Source: Capsicum annuum
Taxonomy: Eukaryota; Streptophyta; Magnoliopsida; Solanales; Solanaceae
DNA: 64,000 nucleotides
Reading direction: 5' to 3'
Assembly: GCF_002878395.1 (NCBI RefSeq)
Contig: NC_061118.1
Span: 128,050,776-128,114,775, forward strand
Shown: positions 10,125 through 22,226 of the stretch, piece after piece
Layout: the number at the start of each line of letters is the position of its first letter
Numbering within the stretch: the first letter of the stretch is position 1
The notes under the pieces: generated by a model
The model's input: only the letters and a program-made list of their open reading frames with translations
What the model was told of the DNA's origin: nothing
Database searches by the model: none
Position numbers and translations under genes: made by a program

Positions 10125-12320
10125 TGAAACACCGAGATTTTTTACCCTTATAAAAATTTATTGAATTGAGAATTCTAACAAGGATTCGATTTAGGTCTGC
10201 TACTCGTATACTAGTGTACGAGTTGCACCCTACTACCCTCCCCTCTTGTACCTTGAGTAGTCTTAGTTGCTAGCATACTATCCAAGATATGACTTAACCC
10301 CTTCATGGTTAAATGTTAGGGTAATATTCGTATCCTACCTAGTCATAGAGAGTGTTAAACTTGATATAAAGTTGACTATTTTGCGTACGAGCTGTGTGTA
10401 TGGGTTAGGTTACCAATCATACCCTAGGATACGAGTTAGGTATAGAGTATTCATACCTTGGGTAGTGTATGTGTCCTTGGTGAAGGCTAGGGTATGATTT
10501 AGGGTACCATTCATACCCTAGGTTATATTTTTGTTAATGAGTCACACGCTCATATGGGATTAATTTCTAGCATTTAGCTAAGGGCGTTATGGTTATTTCC
10601 CAACCCAAATCCCTTAAGTCCCTTCACTATATAATATATTATGTCTTCCTAAACATTTATTTTGGAAGATCAAAACATTCCAAAAACACATTTAACACTT
10701 CTTCAATAACATTGGAGGATAGGTTTTTAAGGGTGTTTATCTAGAGCCACAGTGGAGTCACGTTTCTTGGCGGATCATCTTGTTTAAGGCAAGTAACTCT
10801 CTCCCTTGTCAAATAACTCAAAAACCATGTATCAAAACATGGATTAAGATTTGTAAATGATTATTTTGAAATCTAATGGTAATGGTTTTGTTACCTAATG
10901 ATGAATAATGTTTTCTCTTACCAAAACTTATGTTTATACATGATTTTGGTAATAGTATGCACATGTGGGTGCTTGTTGATTATGGTTTAACAAATGGGTC
11001 CTAAGATACCCTAATTTAGATTATTTCTACTTTGGTTTTGGTATTGATAAAAGTGTGCCCTCAAGGATTTTGTGAGAATATCTAAGAGAAATGTCTAGTC
11101 ACATGTTGCTAATGTTTTGAGCTAGGGAAATTGCCCAATAAGTGTGAATGGTTTGTAAGTTGTATTGAAAAGGCATTACAATCCATGTAATTAGTTAATG
11201 TATGACATTGTTGGATTGTTGTCTAAAAAGGTATTAAAGTCCCTAAACATCAAAGTGAATTATGCTTGAACTAAAAATATTTTATGAGATTACTAACGAG
11301 GAATGAATGGTTCGTAGGTGTCTTGGTTACTTTTAATTGAATTTAACAGTGAATTAAATCAAGGAATTGGCCTATTAAAGTGTTTGAGTGACAAATGCTT
11401 CCATGAATATCTTATGGTCATATAAGGTGTTGAATTGGTTAAGTGGGTCAAAGTCCCTAAATGTTCAATTCATTCAATGGGCTAGAGTCCCTAAGTGTTG
11501 AAGAGAATGAATGTTAACGTATGGACAAAGGGTTGGAGTCCCAATGTTAACTAATCATAGTCACAACGGCTTATGGATAAAGTCCTTTACCTACTAAAAT
11601 GGCATGTATTTAGAGTCCCTTGCTTAATGAAATTACTTGAAGTTAGAGCCCCCTGCTTAAATATGTAAGCTTGTTATTAGACTCTCTTATCTAATATGGC
11701 TTAAGGTCAGAGTCCCTTGCCAAATGAAAATGCATGACGTTTGAGTCCTATGCCAAATAAAAGGGCATGAGGTTAGAGTCTCTTGCCTAAGAAAGATGTA
11801 TGTAGTTTAATTCCCTTGTCTAATGAAAATGTGTATGGTTTAAAGTTTGTTGTCCAATGGGATTGTATGCGGTTAAAGTCCCTTACCTAATAAGAAACGT
11901 TTGAATCTATAATTATGGAAGGACGAAGTCCTCCATTTCATGACTCATGATTGAATTCATCAAGAATACTTGTTAAGTCTTGTTTCCTTTGGCACGATAT
12001 GAATATGTTATATATATATATATATATATCTACATGCATGCCCATGAATATTAGTGTAGTTGAATATGATGATTATACTCGATTTTGAAAGATGAATTTT
12101 TTTTCCTTATCCTTGAGTTATATGGTAGTGTTCCAATTGCCAACCATCTCAGGATGCCATGTCCCCATGTGACATAGGTCCTGAAGCTTCTTCTTCTGTT
12201 CATACACAGTGATAGGTGTTCGGGCGGTTCATGTGTTGACATTGAAGTGGTGAGTTTCCATTTTTCGAAAGGCATATATTTCATAGTCTCTTATCTTTAG
12301 TCGTAGATATATTTATACTT
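10125..12320 (+). repeat. Chromovirus LTR A3 (left LTR of N2)
   Basis: It starts TGAAACACCGAG and is colinear with LTR A1: palindrome at 10202-10223, TATA-like box at 10628, minisatellite at about 11590-11910, (TA)n at 12008-12029. Homology to the fuller LTR at 14106 ends at TTTATACTT (12312-12320), where gag sequence begins at once. This is the same LTR-gag fusion point as in A1. Confidence 0.75.
11590..11910 (+). repeat. 33-bp minisatellite inside LTR A3
   Basis: About nine units equivalent to those at 3205-3540, with one fewer GTGTGTGGTT-type unit. The (TA)n run at 12008-12029 follows. Confidence 0.7.
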
Positions 12321-13830
12321 GAGAGTAAGTCAAATTTTTGGATCAATGACATGAATATCTCTAGATTAGTTGTGTATATGCAGCGGGTGGGGGAAGAAAA
12401 AAAAACAAGGTAAGATTAGATAGATGCAAGGTAAGAGGTCTCGGTCTTGTGAGCTGAGTAGAGGCCAACAGACTAGTGGTAATTCATCCAAGAGGAAGAA
12501 TTAGGTGAGTGGTAATTCTTAGGATAGTGGGGCCCAATCAAAGATGACCTATCCTCCTTGTAGATTCTATGGTCAGCATGATCGTTATGAGTGTTAGAAA
12601 GGGAAGAGCCTATTTTTTAAATATGGTCAGATTGGGCATATGCAGCGAGAGTGCCCTTCTCGAGTGGCTCTTTGGGTTGATAGAACCCCTATTTCTACCT
12701 TATTTATTACTATACCAAAAGGTGTTGTTTTTGCTTTTGTTTTTATTTCTGGTACAGTCATTGGTCGTAATATTTTATATGCACTTGCTACCCGCCAAGA
12801 GTATAAGGTATCTTCGTATATTGTTAATGGTTATATTGAAAGTCTTTTTTATATGATGTGTATGCTTTACTTGGTACGGGGTTCATCTCTCTTACCTGTG
12901 ACCCTATCAGTCATTGTGTATTTTAATTTAGTTCTAAGTGATTCAGAATCCTTTTCTATTTCCACCCCGATAAAAGACTCTATGGTTGAAGGAATCTACA
13001 AAGTATGTGTGGTAGTTATTAATAGTAAAGGAACTCTTGTTGATTTTATAGAAGGTGGATATAGTTTATTTTGATATTATTTTAGGGATGGATTGGTTGT
13101 ATTCGTGCTATACTTACTTAGATTGTCGAACCCATAAGGTCATGTTTAAAATGTCCTAATAAGCCAGTCATTTTATAGGAAAGGGGTCCTTTAGTGGTTT
13201 AGGGGAGGTTCTTCTCTTATCTTAGATCCCGAAGAATGATCTCTAAAGGGTGTTTTTATCATTTGGTCTGAGTAAAAGACTCTAACTAGGGAGGTATTTC
13301 TCTAGAGTCTATTTTCATGGTTAGTGAATATCTTGAGGATTCTCGTTGATGACCTTTCTAGTACCCCAGTAGGGGGATTGAATGGTGGGTTGGTCATATC
13401 TCAAGCACTTGTCCAAATTACCATTCCTTCTTTCTAGAATGATTCCCGGAAAGTGTTTTCATTTTTTTGCATGTATAACAGGGATGGTTTTCCCTAGGAA
13501 AGTATAATTCTAATTGGACTTTCCCTCGAGTATGAGTCCCATTCACCCAGTGATCCATGTCTTTATGTTGAGAAGGTTTATAGGTGATCCTTCATTGCCT
13601 ATTTCCTTAGAGGATGTTGGTAGTTTAGACTCTTTGTCCTATTAGAAGGTTCTAGTAAGGATCTTGTGTTGACAAGTTCACCGGTCATGAAAGAAAGAGG
13701 TCACTTCAGTAAAGGTTCTATGGAGGAACCAAAAGTCCGAAGAAGCTACTTGGGATATGGAAGAGGACATGAAATCCAAGTATACAATTTTTTCCTCCAT
13801 CCTAAAAACTTGTACTTGAGATATGTATTA
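12321..13830 (+). pseudogene. N2 chromovirus remnant: gag end, zinc knuckle, protease, chromodomain
   Basis: Sister of N1. The gag end NISRLVVYMQ is at about 12352-12382. The knuckle reads FFKYGQIGHMQREC (12613-12654): His and the last Cys are kept, the first two Cys have become Phe and Tyr. Protease sequence is open for 144 codons from 12640 to 13074 (FSISTPIKDSMVEGIYK), but the active-site triplet usually D-P/T-G reads VRG (about 12877), so it cannot be an active enzyme. Pol core is absent. The chromodomain tail follows at about 13560-13800 (DSLSY, VLWRN-like). The deletions are identical to those of N1. Confidence 0.72.
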
Positions 13831-14105
13831 ATTCTCATGACTTGAGTTATGTCCTTATTAATAAAGGTGGTTGAAGTCCCTAAATTTTGAAATAAATGAG
13901 TATCGTTGATGGAAATTGGGTTGAGTTCCAAATTCAAAGGAACGAATGGTTGGTTAGTGATTATTTTGTCATGTACATTTACCTTGTTGTGTACCTTTAT
14001 TTTCTAACTTATTAAGAGGTTGGTTTGATGTGTAATAATACCTTAATTTTTGTTTATTCTTGCCTTACCCGTCATTCAAGGACATATGATCGAAGTGGGG
14101 AGAAT
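13831..14105 (+). other. N2 3' untranslated segment and polypurine tract
   Basis: Non-coding, ending in GAAGTGGGGAGAA (14092-14104) directly before the right LTR. It is equivalent to 5461-5728. Confidence 0.55.
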
Positions 14106-16005
14106 TTAAACACCTAGGTTTAGACCCTTAAAAAATCTCTTGTATTGAGCATTCTGATCAAGATATGATGGAGTCATGCCACTCATATACTAGTATACGA
14201 TTCATACCCTTATACCCTCTACTCCCGTATGTTGAGTACCCTTGATTGCTAGCATACTATCCAAGATATGTCTTAACCCCTCCATGTCTGTATAATAGGG
14301 TATGGGTCATATCCTACCTAGTCGTAAGAGTGTTAAACTTAATCTAGATTGGACTATTTTGGGTATGGGTTGTTTGTAAGCGTTATGGTACCAATCATAC
14401 CTTAGGATATGATTCGATTTAAGAGTATTCATACCTTGGGTAGTGTATGGGTCCTTGGTGAAGCCTGGGGTATGTGTTAGGGTACCACTCGTATCCTAGG
14501 GTACGGTATGGTTAATAAGTCATACACTCATACTGGTTTGATTTCCGACTTTTAGCTAAGGGTGTTATGGTTATTTCCAACCAAAAAAACCTTAAGAAAC
14601 CTCACTATCTAATGTCATGTGTCCTCCTAAACATCCATTTTCAAATATCAAAACATTCCAAAAACACATTGTACATTTCTTCAACAAGATTAGAGGCTAT
14701 AGTTTCAAGGTTGTTCATCTAGAGGCAAAGAAGAGTCAAGTTTAGTGGTGGATCATCCTGTTTAAGGAATTTAACTCTCTCCCATGTTAATTAACTCAAA
14801 AACAATGTATCTTAAACATGGATTAAAATTTGTAAATGATGATTTTCAAATCAAATGGTAAGGGCTTTGTTACCTAATGATGAATAATGTGTGCTCTTGC
14901 CTTAAATAATATTTATACATGTTTTTTGTGGCAGTTTGCACATGTAGGTTCTAGTTGATTATGGTTTAACAAATGGATCATGAGAGACCCTAAGTTTAAT
15001 GATTTCTACTTTGGTTTTGGTATTGATAAAAAGTGTATTGTCACGGTGTTTGTGAAAATGTTTAAGAGAAATGTTTAGTCACATGTTGTTAATGTTTTGA
15101 GTTAGGGAAATGGACAAATAAATGTGAATGGTTGATAAATGGAATTGAAAAGGCATTATTAGCCATGTAATTATTTAATGTATGACCTTGTTGGATTGTT
15201 TTCTAAAAAAGGGATAAAGTCCCTAATCATGAAATTGAATTGTATTTGAACTAAAAACGTAGTATGTGATTGCTAATGAGGAATGAATGGTTTGTAGGGG
15301 TCTTGATGACCATAAATTGAACTGAATAATGAATTGAATAAAGGCATTAACCTAATAAAGTGTTTGGGTGACAAATGCTTCCATGAAGACCTTGTGGTCA
15401 TTATGGTATTGAATTGGTTAGGTAAGTCAAAGCCCCAGAGTATTGAATTGGTTCAATGGGCTTGAGTCCCTAAGAGTTGAAGCGAATGAATGTTAATGTA
15501 TGAACAAAGGGTTAATGTATGGACAAAGGTTTGGTGTCCTAATGTCGACTAATGATAGTTCCACTGGCTTGTGGTTAAAGTCCCTTGGCTACTAAAATGG
15601 CTTTTTGTTAGAGTCCTTTGTTTAATGAAATTTCTTGAGGTTAGAGTCCCTTGTTTAAATATATCGGCTTATGGTTAGATTCCCTTATCTAATATGGCTT
15701 GAGGTCAGAGTCCCTTGCCAAATGAAAATGCATGAGGTTAAAGTCCCATGCCTAATGAAAGGGCATGAGGTTAAAGTCTCTTGCCTAACAAAGATGTGTG
15801 TGGTTAAAGTCCCTTGTCTAATGAAAATATGTGTGGTTTAAAGTCCGTTGTCCAATGGGATGGTATGTGCTTAAAGTGCCATTCCTAATAAAAAACATTT
15901 AAATCTATAAGTGTGGAAGGAAGGAGTCCTCTACTTCATGACTCATGGTTGAATGCATCAAAAATGCTTGTTAAGTCTTGTTTCCTATGGCAAGATATTA
16001 ACATG

Positions 16006-16043
<38 letters not shown>

Positions 16044-16510
16044 TTACATACCCATGAAAATGAGTGTGGTTGAATATGATGATTCTACTCGATTTTGAAT
16101 GATTAATTTATTTTGTCCCTATCCTTGAGTTATATGTTAGCATTCCAACTACTAACCATCTCTGAACGCTATGTCCCTATTCGATATAGGGGTCGAAGCT
16201 TCCTCTCTTCCTGTGTAGTGATAGGTGTTTAGGCAGTTCGTGCGTTGACATTAAAGTGGTGAGCTTCCATTTTATCGAAGACATACATTTTCATAGTCTC
16301 TTATCATTGGTCGTACTTATATTTAGACTTTGTTTTTCTATTGTCGGAGGCTTGTCGCGACATATATATAGACGTCGGATTTGTGTGTAGGCATTTTGAT
16401 GATTGTGGACTTGGGTATGATGCTTATTAGGTTGATGTAAATGAAATGTTTAGACATTATCGACGTTATAGATCGATGTGATAATCAGGTTGGGTTGATA
16501 GGGTGATTTA
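14106..16510 (+). repeat. Chromovirus LTR A4 (right LTR of N2)
   Basis: It starts TTAAACACCTAGG and contains the palindrome (14181-14202), the minisatellite (about 15590-15905) and (TA)n (16007-16041). Unlike A1 and A3 it continues past the fusion point into TTCTATTGTCGGAGGC, the module that precedes the R/U5 part in the other LTRs here, so it shows the ancestral LTR before deletion. It passes into another LTR at about 16510 without a clear CA end, so it is probably truncated. Confidence 0.65.
15590..15905 (+). repeat. 33-bp minisatellite inside LTR A4
   Basis: About ten imperfect units such as GTTAAAGTCCCTTGTCTAAT, in the same register as those of A1 and A3. The (TA)n run of about 35 bases at 16007-16041 follows. 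Confidence 0.7.
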
Positions 16511-18770
16511 GACATTCCTTGAAAATCATTTTCTAAACCCAATACGACTCATGGATATGACCCGTATATTGGGGTACAAATGGTATGGTCCTGTCATAAG
16601 TTGACCAGTGTTAGTTGGTGGGATGGTTTTGATCATTTGAATGGTCATGACTTAAGGGTACGAGTTGTAATGCTTAGATACGAGTTGTATCAGGGACTCG
16701 TATTGTGGGTAGTGTTTGATCCTCTTGGTAATTCATTCTACCAGGGATACAGATCATAGGTATGGATCGTATGCTGAGGTTACACCTTGATTGGATGATT
16801 CATATACTAGAAAGTATCTGATCTAAGGTTAAGGCCTGGGTACGACCGGTGGGAACCAATCGTAAGGAAGGCTACGACTTGTAAGAGGGCCAGTCATATC
16901 CCTATGATAGGTTTTTAAGGGACTTAAGTGGGGGTATTTTGGACATTTTCTTACTTACCCTAATTATGACCCATGACTTCTAATAAACTTAGGAGGTTAT
17001 TTACCCTGTTATTCTATTCATTAACACATAGAAAACTATTCTTAAACATTCAACAATTCTCTCAAGAGCTTTTGGGAAAAGAGAGCTAGGGTTTCAACTT
17101 GGGGATTTCTTTGGGACTTGCTTTGGTGATTTTCTTCCATCATCTTTCTCGATATAAGGCATGTATTTCTTCCCTACATTTTGTTTCTAAAATTTCATGG
17201 ATTTTATGGTTGTTTTCATGGTTTCAATGTTGTATGGTTTAAGGTTTTCAACTATTAATTAGGGTTTTTGTCTACAATAGATTAGTTATGGTTTCCTCTA
17301 TTTTAATTATGTTTTTATCTTCATCAATGATGGTTTTAGGAATTTGTATAGCATGGTAATGTTTTAATAGTCTTTGGAATAGGTTTCGGTTATATTATGC
17401 CCCCAAGTTGTTTGATAAAATTCTCATAAAGATATGTTCATTGCATTGACTTCTTTTAATGGAACTCTTGCCTTTTTTTAGCTTATATATGAAACTATAA
17501 ATGGTTTGAATGGTTTACAAAGGTTAAAGTCTAATTAGTTATTCTTGTGGAGAGCATGGTAGTCTCCAAAGAGGTTAATATGGTAAGCAAAAAGGGCACT
17601 TGAGATCCCCTAAATCTAAATGGTTTGGCTATGGACAAATCTTGCAAGTATGGTTGGTATGATGATACCACTAATAAATAGCCTTGGTTAATAAATGGTA
17701 ATTGGATCTGTTTGGATGTGGTTTTAATTTGGGCATTAATGGCAGGATGTGTAACTGAGTCGTGGAAGGTGGACTTTTTATGGGAACTGAAATTGGAAAC
17801 TTATATTTGTTGATATAAGGGGTCCTCGATGGCCACGTACGAGTGTCACATTTTATATTGGATGGACGTACTAGTCATCCTATGGGATATCTCTAGTCAT
17901 GAGACTACATTCACTGGGACTCTTTTATTAGGGGGAGCTGAACCCATACAGCCCATGGGTGTCGTTAAACATAAAGGTTGCATGGTCCAGATAAAGGTTT
18001 TAAATGCATATTAAACACAGATTCTATTTCCAAGAACTTATATATATGTATGGTTGTATTCATAATGCATGGTTTTACTTGTTTGTTTAAATGACATTAC
18101 TTTATCCTTATTTTGAGATACATGCAAGAGGTCACCCGCTAACCTATCTACTAGAGGTTATATACCCACGCTATGCAGGAACCAGCTATTTGACTTCTTC
18201 TACATAATGATTGACTTGGGGATAGCATTTGGATTAAAGTTGTGAGCTTCCATTGTTCTGGAAGGCTCTATTTCATGATATGGACATTCTTAGACACTTT
18301 GATTTTGTTTTGGTTATTGATTTTGGCCATGGTTGGAGGCATATCCCAACCAGATATTTGTATTCTTTTGGATAGAGGCTATGTGGTACTTTTGGGGGTT
18401 GGTATAGGCAGGATCGGTATTGGTGTCGGCCTTGGTATTGGACTAAGTTGGGACACTGGCATCATCGGATATGATTTCTCACTGTTCTATCATATTACAT
18501 TTTGGGTTTAATTATCATATTATGTTTTGATATTCTCTTTGGATTTATATGGTTGTATGGTTGGTTTGGTGTGGGTAGACTTGGTTGGGTCGGTCACGAT
18601 TGTGACCCTATCTTAGAGTCTTCATGATAGCATTTATGCAATCTTATTATATGCATAAATTACAGCTCATCAAAGGCTGTGAAAGGTGGTTGGGTTGGGT
18701 TAAGTGGGCAGTCCCCAATCCTAGTTGGACTCGGGATGCCCATTACGTCTAGGTCCTGGTTCAGGTCATG
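16511..18770 (+). repeat. Chromovirus LTR B1, probably a solo or truncated LTR
   Basis: It is colinear with the LTRs of element E2: GGTACAAATGGTATGG and GTTGACCAGTGTTAGTTGG near the start, the GTAAGAGGGCCAGTCAT module, telo-box CTAGGGTTT (17086), the GTTGGTATAGGCAGGATCGG module (18400) and CGGGATGCCCATTACG near the end (18733). The normal TGAAACACCC opening is not clear. No internal domain is attached on either side, so a solo LTR or recombined stub is likely. It separates LTR A4 from the LTR fragment of H. Open frames inside it are judged to be chance. Confidence 0.6.
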
Positions 18771-19930
18771 AAAATTACATTGTATAAATGATTAAACAAT
18801 GAACATGGATTTTGAAAGTCTTGTTGGTTAAAATTTAATTTAATGAACAAAGAGTGTCGAGGTATTCCCCCAAGTTAATGTAATTGTTATGGCATAGAGA
18901 CTAGCTTGCAAGTGGAAGGGTATGACAATACCCACGTTATGCCTTAATGGTTGGTTCATTGCCTAATAAATATGTTATGTGAAACTTTCTTTAAATTTGG
19001 CTTAATGGGGGTTATGTAATGAATTCGTGAAGGTGTGGGTCTTGGATGACCTGAATTGGAATCTCATATTTGTAGATATGAGGTTTGGTCTTGATGACCT
19101 ATGTGCCTAGTTCATAGTATTGATTCACTGTATCTTGGATAGACATGGTGTCTAGGCATTTCCTTGCCTTTCTTAATACCTATGATTCATGCGGCTAACA
19201 CATGTTGGGGCCTTTTTAGCAAGGGGAGTTGAACCATATAGCCCATAGGTGCCTATTTATAATGGTTGAGCTACATAGTCTAGGATAAAGTTTACTTTAT
19301 GTTAATCCTTATTTCCCTGTCTCGGCATGACATGCCTATATATATGAATGTGTGCATTGGTTTTAAATGAATTATAATATGGATTATGGCATTATTTTAT
19401 CCCCTATCCTTGAGTTACATGCTAGTGCGATACCCATTAACCTTCTTTGGAAATTGTGTCCCCATTCAATATAGGCACCAAAGATAATTCTATGTTTCCT
19501 ACATAGTGTTAGGTGGATCGGCTCTATTTATAGGTCGTTGATGGTGAAGTGCCGAGATTCCATTCCCCAAAAGACAAGGTAATTTCATTAGTTTTCTTTC
19601 TTAGAATAGAATTGAAGAGTTCTCATTAACATTACTATTTTCATTTTCGTTGTCAACGTCGGGGGCATGTCTCGACTTAGATTGCCTTTTGGTATTGTTT
19701 AGAGGCTTTATGGATATTGTTATGGACTTCAGTGGTTTCAGTTATTTGGCATTTGATATTTAGTTATCTTGGATTTCTTTGAGCTTTTATATCTTATCTT
19801 GCTATATGTTGGGAATTTAACCTTTGTTGGGCATTGTGTTCAGATTGATAAGGCAATGAGGGTGGTCTCCAATCATCGGTGGACTTAAGATACCCGTCAT
19901 GGTCTGGCGCTGGTCTATGTTTTTATGAAT
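18771..19930 (+). repeat. 5' LTR fragment of chromovirus H
   Basis: The second half of a chromovirus LTR: modules CCCCCAAGTTAATG, TATCCTTGAGTTACATGC and GTCGGGGGCATGTCTCGAC, ending just before the primer site at 19932. Its first half is missing, replaced by LTR B1. Parts of it (about 19400-19570) look closer to LTR family A than to B, so it may be mosaic. Confidence 0.6.
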
Positions 19931-19931
19931 T

Positions 19932-19949
19932 TGATATCAGAGCCAAGGT
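19932..19949 (+). other. Primer-binding site of H, initiator-Met tRNA type
   Basis: TGATATCAGAGCCAAGGT is close to TGGTATCAGAGC, the site complementary to the 3' end of plant initiator tRNA-Met. It marks the boundary between the H 5' LTR and its leader. The leader (19950-20139) is non-coding and shares the TAGAGTCTCTTT and CCACACTTATAAGAGAG modules with E2. Confidence 0.8.
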
Positions 19950-20139
19950 TTGATTTTATTAGGTGTCCACAGAGCTGTATCAAGTAGAGTCTCTTTTATG
20001 GGTGTGTAGTACACCACACTTATAAGAGAGAGGCTACACGACATTTAGGAATGTTTTATATTCTTGTGATCTACTATCAGGCTATAGAGTCTAAGGTATT
20101 GAAATATCCTTAAATTCTCATTTATTTGCTTTTCATATC

Positions 20140-21340
20140 ACGCCTCCCAGAAGATCTGATATTTGTGGAAACTCCTCTATCCCACTTGAAAACAATATGA
20201 ATGGGGCTCATCCTACTTAATGTGTTCAAAATTGGTCTAGGGTTGCTACTTCTGATTGCCTTAGTGAAGTTCTACTGGTCCCCACTGATCCTTCTCTCGT
20301 TGGTAACATTATGCTTGATCACCTCTTAGAGATATTACCAATGTTTTATTCTGCCATTGCATTCATCTATTACCCTAGTTGGTGACATCTCAATCACTTC
20401 ATTCGGGTCTTGTTAGTCCTACTATAAGTTCCTCTAAGGCCACCAAGGTTGGCCCGTTCATGAGGCCAAATACTTTGACTTTTACTAATTATAAGGTTGA
20501 GGAGGATCTTCAACGGTTCATAGATGAGATGGAGAAGATTTTTTATGTGATACAAGCTACTAACTCTAGGGTATGGAATTTGTTGTACACCAGCTAAAGG
20601 ATGTGGCGCATCAGTTGTAAGAGGAGTGGGATCGGTCTAGGGTAAACATTACGGAGTTGGCATTATTAAAGGATTTCTGAAGTGCTTTTCTTGACTGCTT
20701 CATTTCTCAAGAGGTGATAGAGGCGAAGGTTGAGGAGTTTGTGAATTTTAAGGAAGGAAATATGACAGTGAAGGAGTATGCCTTAAAGTTGCACTAGTTA
20801 TCCTGTTATGCCATTGAGCTAGAATCTAATATTTTGTCTAAGATAAAGAAGTTTGTTGTGGGTTTATCTCAAGACTTGGTATTGGAGTGTAACGCTGCCT
20901 TAATGAATAGTGACATAGATATGTCTAGTCTTGTCGTGTATATGCAGCATGTGTAAGATGAAAAGAAGAAACAAGTCAAAATTGGGGAAAGGTAATGTAA
21001 TAGATCCCAATTTTTTTAGCAGGGTGGTGGCTAGAATAATAATAATAAGGATGACAGGCAGTGATCTAAGAAGAGGTAGGGGACTTCTAGTTCATATTTT
21101 ACAACTAGTGCTCCATAGTCTAAGATGTTTAATGATCTCCATTTTCAGAGGAACAATAGATTTAAGGCAAGGAGTGCCCAATCTCAAGAAAGTAGGGCTT
21201 AGTTGGCTCCATTATATCCCCGTTGTTGTTTCTGTGGACGAATGCACTGTGGCTTTTATTATGAGGAAAGGAATAAGCATTTTAGCTGTGGTTAGCCTGG
21301 CCATATTTAGAGGAAATTTCCTTTAGGTGACATTGCTACG
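20140..21340 (+). pseudogene. H gag (chromovirus), degraded
   Basis: The expected start ATG-CCT-CCC-AGA-AGA reads ACG at 20140, so the initiator is lost. The gag core spans about 20460-20930: FMRPNTLTFTNYKVEEDLQR, FIDEMEKIF, then VEEFVNFKEGNMTVKEYALK and GLSQDLVLE, followed by the C-terminal phrase MSSLVVYMQHV at about 20926. A CCHC region lies at about 21220-21315 (CCFCGRMHCGFYYEE, then HFSCG-stop-PGHI). Numerous stops and frameshifts are present. Order and motifs match Tekay/Del-type chromoviruses. Gag would form the virus-like particle. Confidence 0.8.
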
Positions 21341-21429
21341 AGGGCTAATAAGGTCCCAGTTGCTGGTTCTTCTGCTTCAGCACTAAAGGGTGGTAATTCT
21401 GGCTTCAAATCTGGCCAAAATTATCTTTA

Positions 21430-21960
21430 TGTTCTTGCCACTCTTAGGATTCTGAGGCATCTCCTAAAGTTGTTATTGGTATTCTAAAATTTTTCTCTCA
21501 TGATACATACTGCCTACTTAATCCCGAGTCTACTCTCTCTTATGTAACCCTTATATGGCTATTCATTTTGGTTTTGATCCTGAGTGTATTCCTAATCCCT
21601 TTTCTGTATCTACCCCTATGGGTGACTCTATTATTCCTAGAAGAGTCTATAGGGGTTGTATGGTATTCATTTATGGTAGGGAGATATTAGTGGACCCAAT
21701 TGAATTAGATATGTTAGACTTTGAGGTGATTTTGGGGATGGATTAGTTGCACTCATACTATGTAGCTCTCGATTGTCAGACCCAAAGGATAAGTTTTGGA
21801 ATCCTAAATGAGCCAGTGGTTTAGTGGAAAGGTAGTTCCCTACTGCAAGGGAATGTTTATTTTGTATCTTAGATCCTAAAAATTTATTTCCAAGGGTTGC
21901 CTCTACCACTTAGCTCATGTTAAGGATTCTAGATCTGAAGGTCATTCTTTGCAAATAGTC
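21430..21960 (+). pseudogene. H protease (aspartic), degraded
   Basis: The frameshifted retropepsin region contains YVLAT (about 21435), the active-site area SLSYVT without a usable Asp triad, then PFSVSTPMGDSIIPRRVYRG (21597-21656) and DFEVILGMD (21720-21743). A TAG at 21744 replaces the usual Trp of MDWL. It continues to the hinge that joins protease to RT. Confidence 0.75.
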
Positions 21961-22226
21961 CCTGTGGTCTATGAGTTTCTTTAGGTGTTTCCCGATGATC
22001 TTCCTAGTGTTAGTCCTGATAGCGAATTTGATTTTAGGATTTATCTTCTTTTGGGCACTCATCCTATCTTCATCTTTTCTTATATAATGGCTCTGGCTGA
22101 GTTGAAGGAAGTTAAGGAGCAGTTAAAAGATCTTCCAGATAAGGATTTTATCTACCCTAGTATTTCTCCGTGGGGTGATCCAGTTCACTTTATGCATAAG
22201 AATGATCTTTAGTTGGGCTATCATTA
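21961..22226 (+). pseudogene. H reverse transcriptase, N-terminal part
   Basis: The pre-RT hinge (FPDDLPSVSPDSEFDF, about 21993-22040) is followed by ELKEVKEQLKDLPDKDFIYP and SISPWGDPVHFMHK, the standard fingers region of chromovirus RT. About 50 codons are then missing and the sequence resumes at motif A with GYH (22216-22224). There it is cut by E2; the last five bases CATTA (22222-22226) are the target duplication. RT continues at 32212. Confidence 0.8.

Noticed and set aside
18242..18511. Hydrophobic open frame of 89 codons with Gly-Ile repeats
   Set aside because: It is the GTTGGTATAGGCAGG module of LTR B1; the same module in the other LTRs has different frames and stops.
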